DNA of 64,000 nucleotides from Streptomyces sp. ISL-10 (GTDB taxonomy: Bacteria > Actinomycetota > Actinomycetes > Streptomycetales > Streptomycetaceae). Location of the stretch: contig NZ_JAGGOJ010000011.1 in NCBI RefSeq assembly GCF_018614575.1, positions 62,001 to 126,000 of the forward strand. Reading direction: 5' to 3'. Position 1 is the first letter of the stretch, and each line of letters starts with the position of its first letter. The position numbers were made by a program, and so were the translations under genes. The notes below the pieces were generated by a model. That model was not told the origin of the DNA. It saw only the letters and a list, made by a program, of their open reading frames with translations, and made no database searches. Positions 39,675 to 48,265 of this stretch are shown here, piece after piece.

Positions 39675-41633
39675 ATGCAGCACCCCAGCACGCCCGGAAA
39701 CGTGTCTTCTCCGCAGGCCGGCCGCATACCCGGGGTCTCCGACGAGGAGCTCGCCGCCGCGCTGAACGACGGGGGAGCAGGTCAGGATGCCTACCCCGTC
39801 AGCACGCTGCTGGCCAGGCACTGGCAGTCCGTGTTCGACTACGCCTCCCTCTGCGCGCCCTCGCCGAAAATCGCCTCGATGCTGGCGACGGCCGCATTCG
39901 CGCAGCTCCTGGAGAATCTCGCGCGCAACGGCTCGGCCGGCGCGCTGCGCCCCCATCTGCTGGTCACCACCCGTCATATGGCCAAGGGCTGGGCGGGTGA
40001 CCAGCGGATCACCCCCATGCTGCCGGGGCTGTCGATTCCCGAACCGCCCGCCGAGAATAGACAGCTGGTGTCCCGGGCTTTCCACGCAATGCCGATGACG
40101 GCCCAAGTGCTGCTCTGGCATGCCGAAGCGGAGGCCGAGGGCATATCCGTCCCCGCCGGTTTGCTGGGTATTGATCCGCGCGCCGCGTCCGATCAACTCG
40201 CGCACGCGCGCGAACAGTTCCGGCAGACCTGTGTACGCGTGCATCGTGAGTACGCACCCACCGGGGAATGCCGCCACTACAACCGCCTCCTCGACATATC
40301 CCTGCGCCGGGGCGGGGCGCTGATCCCCGACATCCAGGTGCATCTGTCCGAGTGCGCATACTGCCGCTACGCCGCCGACCAACTGCGGCAGTCGCAAGGG
40401 CGGCTCGGTGTCCTGCTCGCCGAGGCTCTCCTCGGCGGCGCCGCGGAGTCCTACCTCGCGTCCCGGCCGGGACGCCGTCGCCAGGCCCGTCTGAAGGAAG
40501 GCCGGCCGGGACAGCCCGGGGCGCCCGGGGGCCGGGGGACCGGCCGGCACTCCCGGCGTGGCCGCGCCCGGGCCGCCCTGCCCGCCCTGCCCGCCCTGGT
40601 CCTGCGGGGCAGGCGTGCCGCCGTGGAGAAGGCGACACCGGCCGCGCTCGGGCTCGGCGCCGCCGTTGCCGCCACCGGGGTGCTGGCCGTCGCCCTCCTG
40701 GCCGTGCTGTGGTCCGACGAAGGCGACCACGCGGGACCGACCGTCCCCAGCGGGGCGGTCACCGGCACGGCCCCGCCCGGCCGGCCCGCCGCCCCGCCCG
40801 CCCCGCCCGCGCCGGGCGCGAGCGGACAGGCGCCGTCCGTGCCGACGCCGTCCGCGTCCCCGCCGCCGGCCGAGGCGCCGCAGCCCTCGGCCACGTCGGC
40901 CGGCCACCCGAGCGGTCCGCTGACCACGCGGCTGCGCAACGTCGAGGCCGACCTCTGCGTCGATTTCGCCGGCGGGAAGGCGAAGAAGGAGGTGGACATC
41001 CTGATGGCGGCGTGCTCGACGGCCCCGACCCAGCAGTGGGTCTACGAGAACGACGGCCGCCTGCGCAGCTCGGCCGCACCCGAACTGTGCCTGAACTCCC
41101 ACGGGCTCGATGGAATCGTTGTCGCCGGCGACTGCACGGGGCGCAGCGCGCCCGACTCCGGCGACGTCCGGTACGACCTGACCATCCAGGGCCATGTCGT
41201 CCCGCGCTGGAACGAACGGCTCGCCGTCCTGCCCGCCTCCACCGACCCGGGGTCGCCCTTGGTCGTGAAGGTACGCGACGACTCGCCGGGCCAGGTCTGG
41301 GCGACGGACGCTGTCCGCTCGGGCCCGACGCAGCAGTCTGCTCCCTACACGGAGGAGGTGGGCGGCCCGCCGCCGGACAGGGAGCGGTGCGTCCCGGAGA
41401 CCTGCGAGCCGCCCTCGCCGGCGGGGAAGGACGACGCACAGCCGCCGGCCTCGCGGCCGTCCGCCACGCCGGAGAGGAGCTCCGAGGGCAGCCTGCGCCG
41501 CGTGAGCGACGACCCGTCGGCCACCCAGGAGACCCAGCCGCTCACCGGCCCGTCGACGCTGACCCCCTTGCTGCTCAGCCCCGCCCCTCAGATCCCCCGT
41601 CGCCCGGCACTGTCGGCACTCGCGGTGGAATAG
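39675..41633 (+). CDS. Sigma-factor-like membrane protein with zinc finger and ricin-type lectin domain
   Basis: A 652-residue protein; ATG 39675 has GGAAAG 7 bases upstream. Residues ~35-210 resemble a degenerate ECF sigma factor: region-2-like WQSVFDYASLCAPSPKIASM, region-4-like FHAMPMTAQVLLWHAEAEAE with DPRAASDQLAHAREQFRQTC. Residues ~220-230 carry a zinc-finger HLSECAYCRY (H-x3-C-x2-C) as in anti-sigma factors. A membrane helix follows at ~325-345 (GLGAAVAATGVLAVALLAVL). Outside is a Pro-rich linker and a ricin B-like beta-trefoil (VEADLCVDFAGGKAKKEVDI, TAPTQQWVYENDGRLRSSAA). It could couple cell-surface sugar binding to transcription; that is inference. Confidence 0.7.
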   Translation: MQHPSTPGNVSSPQAGRIPGVSDEELAAALNDGGAGQDAYPVSTLLARHWQSVFDYASLCAPSPKIASMLATAAFAQLLENLARNGSAGALRPHLLVTTRHMAKGWAGDQRITPMLPGLSIPEPPAENRQLVSRAFHAMPMTAQVLLWHAEAEAEGISVPAGLLGIDPRAASDQLAHAREQFRQTCVRVHREYAPTGECRHYNRLLDISLRRGGALIPDIQVHLSECAYCRYAADQLRQSQGRLGVLLAEALLGGAAESYLASRPGRRRQARLKEGRPGQPGAPGGRGTGRHSRRGRARAALPALPALVLRGRRAAVEKATPAALGLGAAVAATGVLAVALLAVLWSDEGDHAGPTVPSGAVTGTAPPGRPAAPPAPPAPGASGQAPSVPTPSASPPPAEAPQPSATSAGHPSGPLTTRLRNVEADLCVDFAGGKAKKEVDILMAACSTAPTQQWVYENDGRLRSSAAPELCLNSHGLDGIVVAGDCTGRSAPDSGDVRYDLTIQGHVVPRWNERLAVLPASTDPGSPLVVKVRDDSPGQVWATDAVRSGPTQQSAPYTEEVGGPPPDRERCVPETCEPPSPAGKDDAQPPASRPSATPERSSEGSLRRVSDDPSATQETQPLTGPSTLTPLLLSPAPQIPRRPALSALAVE

Positions 41634-42128
41634 GGGAGCGGTCCCCTTGCCGGCGCTGGGCGGGCGGGCTGCGGGTGGCGGGCCGGTCGCCTCCGGGGCG
41701 GGCGGCAGCAGGATTGTCACCTCGGGTTTCCGCCCCCGGCGCGCGGCACGAATGCGGTCGGAGACGGAACAGCATCTCCGACTCGCTGGTGCCCAGGTGC
41801 CGTCCCGCCGGTCCTGTGCCGGCGGCGCGCGGGGTCACCGCGCCGGACGAGTGGCCAGGCACCTCCGGCCCGGCGGGGAGGCACCCCGCGCCGAAGAGCG
41901 GCGACATGGCTGTCACCGGCCGGGGATCCACCCGGGCCCACCCGACAGCCGGCCCCGGGCCCGGTGGGTCCCGCGCGGCCCGGCGCTACGCCCATGCCCA
42001 TGCCCATGCCCGGGTGCCCGCGCGGCCGGTGGCCCCGCGCGGCCCGGCGCACCCCATGCCCCTGCCCAGGCCTGGACGCCCGCGCGGCCCGGCGCACCCC
42101 ATGACCGGCCCCGCCCTCCCGGAACGCC
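41634..42128. other. GC-rich intergenic stretch with short tandem repeats
   Basis: No gene is supported between the lectin gene and the convergent carboxyltransferase gene. A 17-base unit CCCGCGCGGCCCGGCGC occurs at 41970, 42034 and 42079, interleaved with CCCATG hexamer repeats (41991-42010). Confidence 0.5.
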
Positions 42129-43472
42129 CTACCTCGGCGACGGGCCCACGATGCCGCGGATCACGCCCAGTTCCGCGAGGTCCTGGGGGCGGAGGCGGAG
42201 TTGGGCGGCCGTCTGGGGGGCGTGGGCCGCAGGGCGCTTGAGGATCGCCGCGGCGAGTTCCGGAGCGATCACCGAGAAGTAGCTGTTCGGCGTCGCCCAC
42301 GTGTTGTCCGGGGTCGCCAGCGCCAGCGCGCCCCCCGAGCCGCCCTCGCCGATCAGCAGGCTCGTCAGCGGGGTGCGCGCCGCGGCCATCGCCGTGAACA
42401 GGTCCGCGATCGCCGCGCCCGCGCCCGCCCGTTCCGCCTCGGCGTCGTTGGCCGCGCCGGGCGTGTCCACCAGCGTCAGCACCGGCAGCCCGAAGCGGTC
42501 CGCCAGCCGCACCACCCGCGCGGCCGTACGGTAACCGGCCGGGCGGGTCGCCGTCCCCGTCTGGGCCACGTACGCCACCGGCCGGCCCTCACGCAGCCCG
42601 ACCCCGCACAGCATCCCGGGGTCGTCGCCGCCGCACCGGTCACCGCGCAGCGGTTCGCGCCGGTTGAAGTAGTCGTCGAGGTACGCGCCGGCCCGCGGCC
42701 GGTCCGGCTCCCGGGCCGCCCGCACCGCATCCCAGCCGGAGCGCGGCAGCTGCCCCGCGTCGCCCAGGGCCCGCGGCGGGGCGGCGGCCTGCGCCGGGCC
42801 GTCCGATCCCAGTGCCGCCGCCCAGAAGGCGACCGTGTCGCGCAGCGCCTCGGGCCGTACGACCGCGTCGATCTGACCCGCAGCGAGCTGCCCCTCGGCC
42901 GTGTACGCCTCCGGGTCCGCGTCCGGCGGCCGTATGCGCGAGCCCGCGAAGCCGACCTGTGCGCCGGGCAGGGCGAGGATCACGTCTGCGCCCGCCCCGA
43001 GGGTCGCCCAACCGCCGCCCGTCGTCGGATCACGCAGCACGGCGATGTGCGGCACACCGGCCTCGCGCAGCAGCACGGCCGCGCGCGCCACCCGCTGGAG
43101 CTGGGCCAGCGCGATCATCCCCTCCTGCATCCGGCTGCCGCCCGTAGCGATCAGCGACACCAGCGGCCGCCGGTTCTCGCGGGCCAAGGCATACGCGGCC
43201 TGAAGCCGGTCCCCGGCGCGCTCGCTCAACGAACCGCCGAGAAAGCCGAATTCGAAGGAGACGACGACGCAGGGGCGGTCGCCGAGCGTCGCCTCGCCGT
43301 GGACGACGGACTCGGCCGAGCCGGTGCGCAGCGCCGCCCGTTCGCGTGCCGCGCCGTAGCCCTCCCAGTCCAGCGGGCCGTCGCCCGTGCCGGGCGGCTC
43401 GGCGATCTCGTGCTCGGTGAAGTCGTCGCAGACCAGCGCGATCGCCGCACGGGCGGTCATCCGCTCAGCCAT
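42129..43472 (-). CDS. Acetyl-CoA-carboxylase-type carboxyltransferase (fused beta and alpha halves)
   Basis: A 447-residue protein with two crotonase-fold halves. The N-terminal half is AccD-like (VVVSFEFGFLGGSLSERAGD, SLIATGGSRMQEGMIALAQL, DPTTGGGWATLGAGADVILA). The C-terminal half is AccA-like (AARVVRLADRFGLPVLTLVD, TPGAANDAEAERAGAGAAIA, SLLIGEGGSGGALALATPDN). The two oxyanion-hole regions are intact, so it should carry carboxyl transfer between carboxybiotin and an acyl-CoA. The AccD zinc ribbon is absent. Its ATG overlaps the stop of the upstream matB. Together they suggest malonyl-CoA supply or malonate use. S. coelicolor has the same neighbour pair. Confidence 0.8.
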   Translation of the reverse strand: MAERMTARAAIALVCDDFTEHEIAEPPGTGDGPLDWEGYGAARERAALRTGSAESVVHGEATLGDRPCVVVSFEFGFLGGSLSERAGDRLQAAYALARENRRPLVSLIATGGSRMQEGMIALAQLQRVARAAVLLREAGVPHIAVLRDPTTGGGWATLGAGADVILALPGAQVGFAGSRIRPPDADPEAYTAEGQLAAGQIDAVVRPEALRDTVAFWAAALGSDGPAQAAAPPRALGDAGQLPRSGWDAVRAAREPDRPRAGAYLDDYFNRREPLRGDRCGGDDPGMLCGVGLREGRPVAYVAQTGTATRPAGYRTAARVVRLADRFGLPVLTLVDTPGAANDAEAERAGAGAAIADLFTAMAAARTPLTSLLIGEGGSGGALALATPDNTWATPNSYFSVIAPELAAAILKRPAAHAPQTAAQLRLRPQDLAELGVIRGIVGPSPR

Positions 43473-44928
43473 GGAGCGCTCGCTTCATGATCTTGCCCAT
43501 GTCATTGCGGGGGAGGACGTCGAGGAACCGCACCTCGCGCGGACGTTTGTGCGGGGCCAGCTGCGCCGCCACATGCGCGGTCACATCCTCGGCGGAGGGG
43601 GGTGCCTGGGGGTCGGCCGCCACGATCCACGCGACGATCCGCTCGCCCAGATCCGCGTCCGGCGCACCGGTGACCGCGGCCTCTCTCACCGAGGGGTGGT
43701 CGAGGAGGACGTTCTCGATCTCCCCGGCGCCGATCTTGTAACCGCCGCTCTTGATCAGGTCGGTCGCCTTGCGCCCCACGATCCGCACGTACCCGTCCGC
43801 GTCGCGCACCGCCATGTCCCCCGTGCGGAACCAGTCCCCGTCGAAGGCGGCCGCCGTCGCGTCGGGCCGGTTCAGGTACTCGGTGAACAGATGGTCGCCC
43901 CGCACCTGGATCTCGCCGATCGTCTCCCCGTCCCACGCCGTGATCTGTGTGCCGTCCTCGTCGACCAGCCGCAGCGAGACTCCGCGCAGGGGTACGCCGA
44001 CCGTGCCGGGCCGTGCCTGCCCGTCCACCCGCACGCTCGTGTTCATCAGCGTCTCGGTCATGCCGTACCGCTCGATCACCCGCCGCCCGGTCGCCGCGGC
44101 GATCCGCTCGTGGTCCGGCAGCGGCAGCGCGGCCGACCCGGACACCAGCAGCCGTGCGCCGGCCAGCGCCTTCATGAGCTCCGCGTCGTCGTCGAGCGCC
44201 TCTGCGAGCCGGTGGTACATCGTCGGTACGCCGAACAGCATCGTGCCGCCCCGGCGGAGTTCACGGGCCACGCCTTCGGGAGTGAACCTGCCCAGGTGCC
44301 GTACCTCGCCGCCGCGACGCAACGGGCCGACGATGCCGAGGATCAGGCCGTGCACATGGAACAGCGGCAGCGCGTGCACCAGTACGTCGTCCGCGCTCCA
44401 CTGCCAGGCGTCCTGGAGCGCGTCCAGTGTCGTGGCGACCGCGCGGCGCGGCAGTACGGCGCCCTTGGGCGGGCCGGTCGTGCCCGAGGTGTAGACGACG
44501 AAAGCGGGTGCGCCGGGCCCCGGTTCGCCGGCCGGTGCCTGCCCTTCGCCCGCCACGGGTACGTCGACGCGCTCCAACGAGCCGACACCGGCGGGCAGTT
44601 CGTCACCCGGCGCGGCCAGCAGCAGTGACGGCGCACTGTCGGACAGGATGTGCGCAAGCTCCCGCTCACCGGTCCTCGGGTTCAGCGGTACGACGGGTAC
44701 ACCGGCGAGCAGCGCCGCGACCGTGCCGACCGCGGTCTCCAGCGACGGCGTGGCCCACAGTGCGACCCGCCCGCCGTCCGCGGCCGGGCCGATCCGGGCC
44801 GCGAGGGCCCCGGCGGCACCGGCCAGCTGTCCGTAGGTCAGGGAGCGTTCCCCGAACCGCAGGGCGACCCGGTCGCCGTGGTCAGGGCCGTCGGCCGTCG
44901 GCGTCAGCGCCGGGAACAGGTAACTCAC
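43465..44928 (-). CDS. matB: Malonyl-CoA synthetase (MatB-like acyl-CoA ligase)
   Basis: A 487-residue adenylate-forming ligase. GTG 44928 is chosen because AGGAGGTCGACGA precedes it. VYTSGTTGPPKGAVLPRRAV is the P-loop (A3), VIERYGMTETLMNT is A5, GDWFRTGDMAVRDADGYVRI is A7, and KSGGYKIGAGEIENVLLDHP is A8. The C-terminal catalytic Lys is in NDMGKIMKRALHG. The sequence and the adjacent carboxyltransferase match the characterised S. coelicolor MatB (SCO2444) region, which makes malonyl- and methylmalonyl-CoA for polyketide and lipid synthesis. Assignment is from family and synteny. Confidence 0.8.
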   Translation of the reverse strand: MSYLFPALTPTADGPDHGDRVALRFGERSLTYGQLAGAAGALAARIGPAADGGRVALWATPSLETAVGTVAALLAGVPVVPLNPRTGERELAHILSDSAPSLLLAAPGDELPAGVGSLERVDVPVAGEGQAPAGEPGPGAPAFVVYTSGTTGPPKGAVLPRRAVATTLDALQDAWQWSADDVLVHALPLFHVHGLILGIVGPLRRGGEVRHLGRFTPEGVARELRRGGTMLFGVPTMYHRLAEALDDDAELMKALAGARLLVSGSAALPLPDHERIAAATGRRVIERYGMTETLMNTSVRVDGQARPGTVGVPLRGVSLRLVDEDGTQITAWDGETIGEIQVRGDHLFTEYLNRPDATAAAFDGDWFRTGDMAVRDADGYVRIVGRKATDLIKSGGYKIGAGEIENVLLDHPSVREAAVTGAPDADLGERIVAWIVAADPQAPPSAEDVTAHVAAQLAPHKRPREVRFLDVLPRNDMGKIMKRALHG

Positions 44929-45060
44929 TCGTCGACCTCCTGGTGTCGCGTGCCGCACACACGGCAGGCTCATGGCAGTGCTTCCCGTCGCATCATTGTC
45001 TCCCCGGCGAGGGGAGGCACCGGAACCGGTCACTGCCACGCCGGGTCGTGGGTGCGGGGC

Positions 45061-45954
45061 TCAGGGAAGAGGAAGCGCGATGTTCACGGCGTAGACGGCG
45101 ACGAGTCCGAAACCGATCCGGAAGGTCCACGCACGGGCGGTGTCGGAGATACGGGCACCGGCGTATCCACCGGCCGCCACGAGGAACTGTTGCCAGGCGA
45201 GCGAGGCGACCAGGACGCCCCCGACGAACACGGCACCGGCCGCGCCGTTTTGGAGGGCCGCTCCCTGCGCGGTGGTGAGGGCGGCGAAGTACAGCGCGGT
45301 CGTGGGATTGACGGCCGTGAGCGCGGCGAATTGGGCGAACACCCGGCCGGGCCGCGGCCGCGCGACCGGCTCGGCCCGCCCGGCGAGCCGGCCTGCGGTG
45401 ACGGGACCGTGCGGGAAACGCACAGCCCCGGCCTGCCCGCCGAGAGGCGGCACCAGGCTCTCCGCGTCTGCCCGCCCCGCCGCTGCCACGTCGCGGCCCG
45501 ACTCCGTCGGTGCGACGTACGGACCCGGCCGGCCCGCGTCCGTGCCCAGGCCCGTCTCCGTGTCTCGGCCCGGGTCCGGCTGCTGGAGCGCCTCCGCGGC
45601 CCGGCCCGGGTTCGCCGGCCGGAGGTGCTGCCCGCTCTCCGCCCCCGCCGGAGCACCGCGCCCGCGCACCGAGGACCACAGGCCGTGCGCCGCGATGCCC
45701 GCCAGGATCAGGGCCGACGCCAGCCGTACCCATGCCTCCACGCCCGACAGCGCCGATGCCACCAGTGGGCCCAGCGCCGTGGCCAGCGCCGCGTACGCCA
45801 TGTCGACCACCGCCACCGCCGACGCCGCGGCCATCGCGGTGCCGCGGCTGCGCATCGACTCCTGGACCAGCAGCACGCCGATCGCGCCAACCGGTACCGC
45901 CACTCCCAGTCCGGCCACCGCGCCCGCCGCGGCCGTCGTCCAGATGTCCGTCAT
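45061..45954 (-). CDS. LysE/RhtB-type exporter with long internal loop
   Basis: A 297-residue membrane protein from ATG 45954. N-terminal helices include AVPVGAIGVLLVQESMRSRG and VDMAYAALATALGPLVASAL; C-terminal helices AQFAALTAVNPTTALYFAAL and GAVFVGGVLVASLAWQQFLV carry the family NP motif. Between helices 3 and 4 there is a ~100-residue disordered, Pro/Gly/Glu-rich insert that LysE proteins (~200-220 residues) do not normally have. It is divergent from an Lrp/AsnC regulator 69 bases away, the usual arrangement for amino-acid exporters. Confidence 0.75.
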   Translation of the reverse strand: MTDIWTTAAAGAVAGLGVAVPVGAIGVLLVQESMRSRGTAMAAASAVAVVDMAYAALATALGPLVASALSGVEAWVRLASALILAGIAAHGLWSSVRGRGAPAGAESGQHLRPANPGRAAEALQQPDPGRDTETGLGTDAGRPGPYVAPTESGRDVAAAGRADAESLVPPLGGQAGAVRFPHGPVTAGRLAGRAEPVARPRPGRVFAQFAALTAVNPTTALYFAALTTAQGAALQNGAAGAVFVGGVLVASLAWQQFLVAAGGYAGARISDTARAWTFRIGFGLVAVYAVNIALPLP

Positions 45955-46023
45955 GGGCACACCGTGATGCGTCGGCCGACGCTCCCGCGGTCGTATATCG
46001 GCCTCGGCTGCGACAATCGCGGT

Positions 46024-46476
46024 ATGGACGGTCTCGACAGCGAAATCCTCGGGGTGCTGCGGAAGGATGCGCGGATCTCCTACCGCGATCTCGGCGTCCG
46101 TGTCGGGCTGAGCGCCAACGCCGCCGCCGACCGGGTGCGCCGGATGGTCCGCGACGGGGTCATCCGCGGCTTCACCACGATCGTCGACCCGACGGCCGGC
46201 CCGCGGCCCGGTCTCGTCGTCTTCATCGACATCACCCTGCGCCTGGACACGACGAACGAGGAGTTCGAGCAGGCCGTGCTCAAACTGCCGGGCATCACCG
46301 AGGTCGTCCATGTCACCGGCGCGCACGACTATCTCGTACGGGCCACGGCCGCAGACGCGGCCGAGCTCGACATGCTGCTGCGCACCCTCAAGCGGGAGGC
46401 CGGAGTCGCCCAGTCCAGCACCCGTATCGCCCTGCGGGACGCCCGGGCCTCCGCTGCCGGGGCGAGTACCGGGTGA
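46024..46476 (+). CDS. Lrp/AsnC-family regulator
   Basis: A 150-residue regulator from ATG 46024. The N-terminal HTH is DSEILGVLRKDARISYRDLG then VGLSANAAADRVRRMVRDGV. The C-terminal RAM ligand domain is VVFIDITLRLDTTNEEFEQA, then VTGAHDYLVRATAADAAELD (G-x-Y/H-D-Y motif). It most probably senses an amino acid and controls the divergent LysE-type exporter. Confidence 0.85.
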   Translation: MDGLDSEILGVLRKDARISYRDLGVRVGLSANAAADRVRRMVRDGVIRGFTTIVDPTAGPRPGLVVFIDITLRLDTTNEEFEQAVLKLPGITEVVHVTGAHDYLVRATAADAAELDMLLRTLKREAGVAQSSTRIALRDARASAAGASTG

Positions 46477-46730
46477 GAGCGGTGGGCCGGCCGCCGTCCT
46501 CGCGGAGCCTGTCGTCCGTGACCCGCAGCCGCACCCCGGGCACGCTGTCGGCGAGCGACCCGGTCGCGTCGACCTCCCCGTCGACCCCCGAGACGTCCGG
46601 CCGCCGGTGCGCGGCGGCCGGCGCGCCGCGCAGCGCCGAGAGCAGCCGCTCGTTGACCGGCGCCGCACCAGGCGTCGTCGGCCCCGGCCCGGGCCGGGAC
46701 GTCGCCGCCACCGGGCTCATGGGCCGCTCC

Positions 46731-47957
46731 TCAGTGGCCCTCGACGGCGGGGAGCTCGTCAGCGACGCCGTCGTCCCGGAGGTCCGCAGCGGAGGAGGAA
46801 GGGGAGGAGGAAGGGGAGGCGGACGCGGCGCTGACAGACGGCAGGCCGTGCGCGTAGGAATCCGTGCCGTCGGAGCCGAGACCGGAGCTCGGACCGATGT
46901 CGCGGTCGGAGCGGTCGGAGTAATCGGTGAGGGGGTCCAGCACGAGGGGCTGGATCTTGCCCTCCAGCATCGCGCCGAGGCCAAGGATCGTGCAGGCGTC
47001 GGGACGCTCGGCGATCTGCACCGACATGCCGGTCGCCTCGTGCAGCATCTGGTCGAGGCCCGGCAGCAGCGCACTGCCGCCGACCATCATGATGCCGCGG
47101 TCGACGAGGTCGGCGACCAGGTCCGGTGGGCAGTTGCGCAGCACCTTGCCGATGCCGTCGAGGACCGAGGTGAGGGGCGTGTGGATGGCCTCCCGTACGG
47201 CGGCGGTGTCGACGCGCACCGAGCGGGCGAGCCCGGTGGCCACGTCCCGGCCGTGGATCTCGGTGGACGCCGGGCCCTGCGGCGTGAGGCCGTTGCCGCG
47301 CAGCGCCAGTTGAAGGGGGCGTACGGACTGGCTGGGCAGCATCAGCTCGTGCCGGTGGCGCAGGTGCTGGATCACCGCGTAGTCGACGGCGTTGCCGCCG
47401 ACCGGGACGCGCTCGGCCGTGACGATGGAGCCGAGTGACAGGACCGCGATCTGGGTGGTCGCCGCCCCGCACACCATGATCATGGTCGCGGTGGGCTGCT
47501 CGACCGGCAGCCCGCAGCCCACGGCCGCGGCGATCAGCGTGTCCACGAGCTCGACACGGCGCGCGCCGAGACCGACCAGCGTCTCGACAGTGGCGCGCTG
47601 CGCCAGCGGGTCGGAGTCGTGCGGAGTGCTCGCGGCGGCACGCAGCCGGGGCTTGCGGCGAAGCTGGCGGCGGAGCTTCTCGCCCAGCAGATGGCGCAGC
47701 ATTCGCTGGGCCATCTCGATGTCGACGACGGTTCCCCCGGTCACGGGCCGGGCGACGCGGATGTAGTCGGGTGTGCGGCCCGTCATCTTCTCGGCGAGCG
47801 TACCGACCGCGATCAGCGCGCCGGTACGGGTGTTCACGGCGGCGACGCTGGGCTCGTCGACGACAAGACCCCGGCCCTTCACGAAGACGCGGGTCCTGGC
47901 GGCCCCCAGGTCGACGGCGACATGGCAACGGCGCAGCTGGTCAAGGCTGACGGTCAC
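46731..47957 (-). CDS. MreB/Mbl-like actin homologue
   Basis: A 408-residue protein. CHVAVDLGAARTRVFVKGRG is the phosphate-1 loop, MIMVCGAATTQIAVLSLGSI phosphate 2, and GIMMVGGSALLPGLDQMLHE the adenosine motif. The middle holds the usual EAIHTPLTSVLDGIGKVLRN. The C-terminal ~60 residues are an Asp/Ser-rich tail absent from canonical MreB. Streptomyces have MreB, Mbl and a third divergent MreB-like protein at this position; this copy is not in an mreBCD operon, so it is the divergent one. It is expected to act at the membrane or cell wall. Confidence 0.8.
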   Translation of the reverse strand: MTVSLDQLRRCHVAVDLGAARTRVFVKGRGLVVDEPSVAAVNTRTGALIAVGTLAEKMTGRTPDYIRVARPVTGGTVVDIEMAQRMLRHLLGEKLRRQLRRKPRLRAAASTPHDSDPLAQRATVETLVGLGARRVELVDTLIAAAVGCGLPVEQPTATMIMVCGAATTQIAVLSLGSIVTAERVPVGGNAVDYAVIQHLRHRHELMLPSQSVRPLQLALRGNGLTPQGPASTEIHGRDVATGLARSVRVDTAAVREAIHTPLTSVLDGIGKVLRNCPPDLVADLVDRGIMMVGGSALLPGLDQMLHEATGMSVQIAERPDACTILGLGAMLEGKIQPLVLDPLTDYSDRSDRDIGPSSGLGSDGTDSYAHGLPSVSAASASPSSSPSSSAADLRDDGVADELPAVEGH

Positions 47958-48052
47958 GGCAGATCCTCCCGAGTGCGGTACTTGTTCGTATCGTCCGATC
48001 GCACGGGGACGTGCGCGCGCTGGGCTGCGCCGGTCGGGGGCGTACCGGTCCG

Positions 48053-48265
48053 ACGCTCAGCCGGACGGGGGCAGGACCGGGGGTCGGGTCCGGCCCGGTC
48101 ACGGGAGCGGGCCCGCTGTTGTCGTTCCGTCGGACGGGGCGCAGAACCGGAGGTCGGGGCCGGCCCGATTACGAGAGGAGGGAACGTTGTTGTCGCTCCG
48201 TCAGGTGGGGCGCAGGAAGGGGCCGTCGGCACCGGCCCGGTCGCTGCTGTCGTTCCGTCAGATGA
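48053..48265. repeat. Degenerate repeats downstream of the 48258 gene
   Basis: TGTCGTTCCGTCGGACGGGG (48118), TGTCGCTCCGTCAGGTGGGG (48189) and TGTCGTTCCGTCAGATGAGG (48247), with GGCGCAGRACCGG and GGTCGGGKCCGGCCC between. The third copy overlaps the gene's 3' end, so the gene tail appears to have been copied two or three times. Confidence 0.5.

Noticed and set aside
39633..41720. 695-residue minus-strand open frame
   Set aside because: Antisense shadow of the sigma-like/lectin gene; no family pattern and Arg/Gly-rich composition.
46388..46721. Minus-strand open frame between the Lrp and MreB-like genes
   Set aside because: It overlaps the 3' end of the Lrp gene, has no ribosome binding site and no recognisable family, so I could not support it, although part of it looks ordered.
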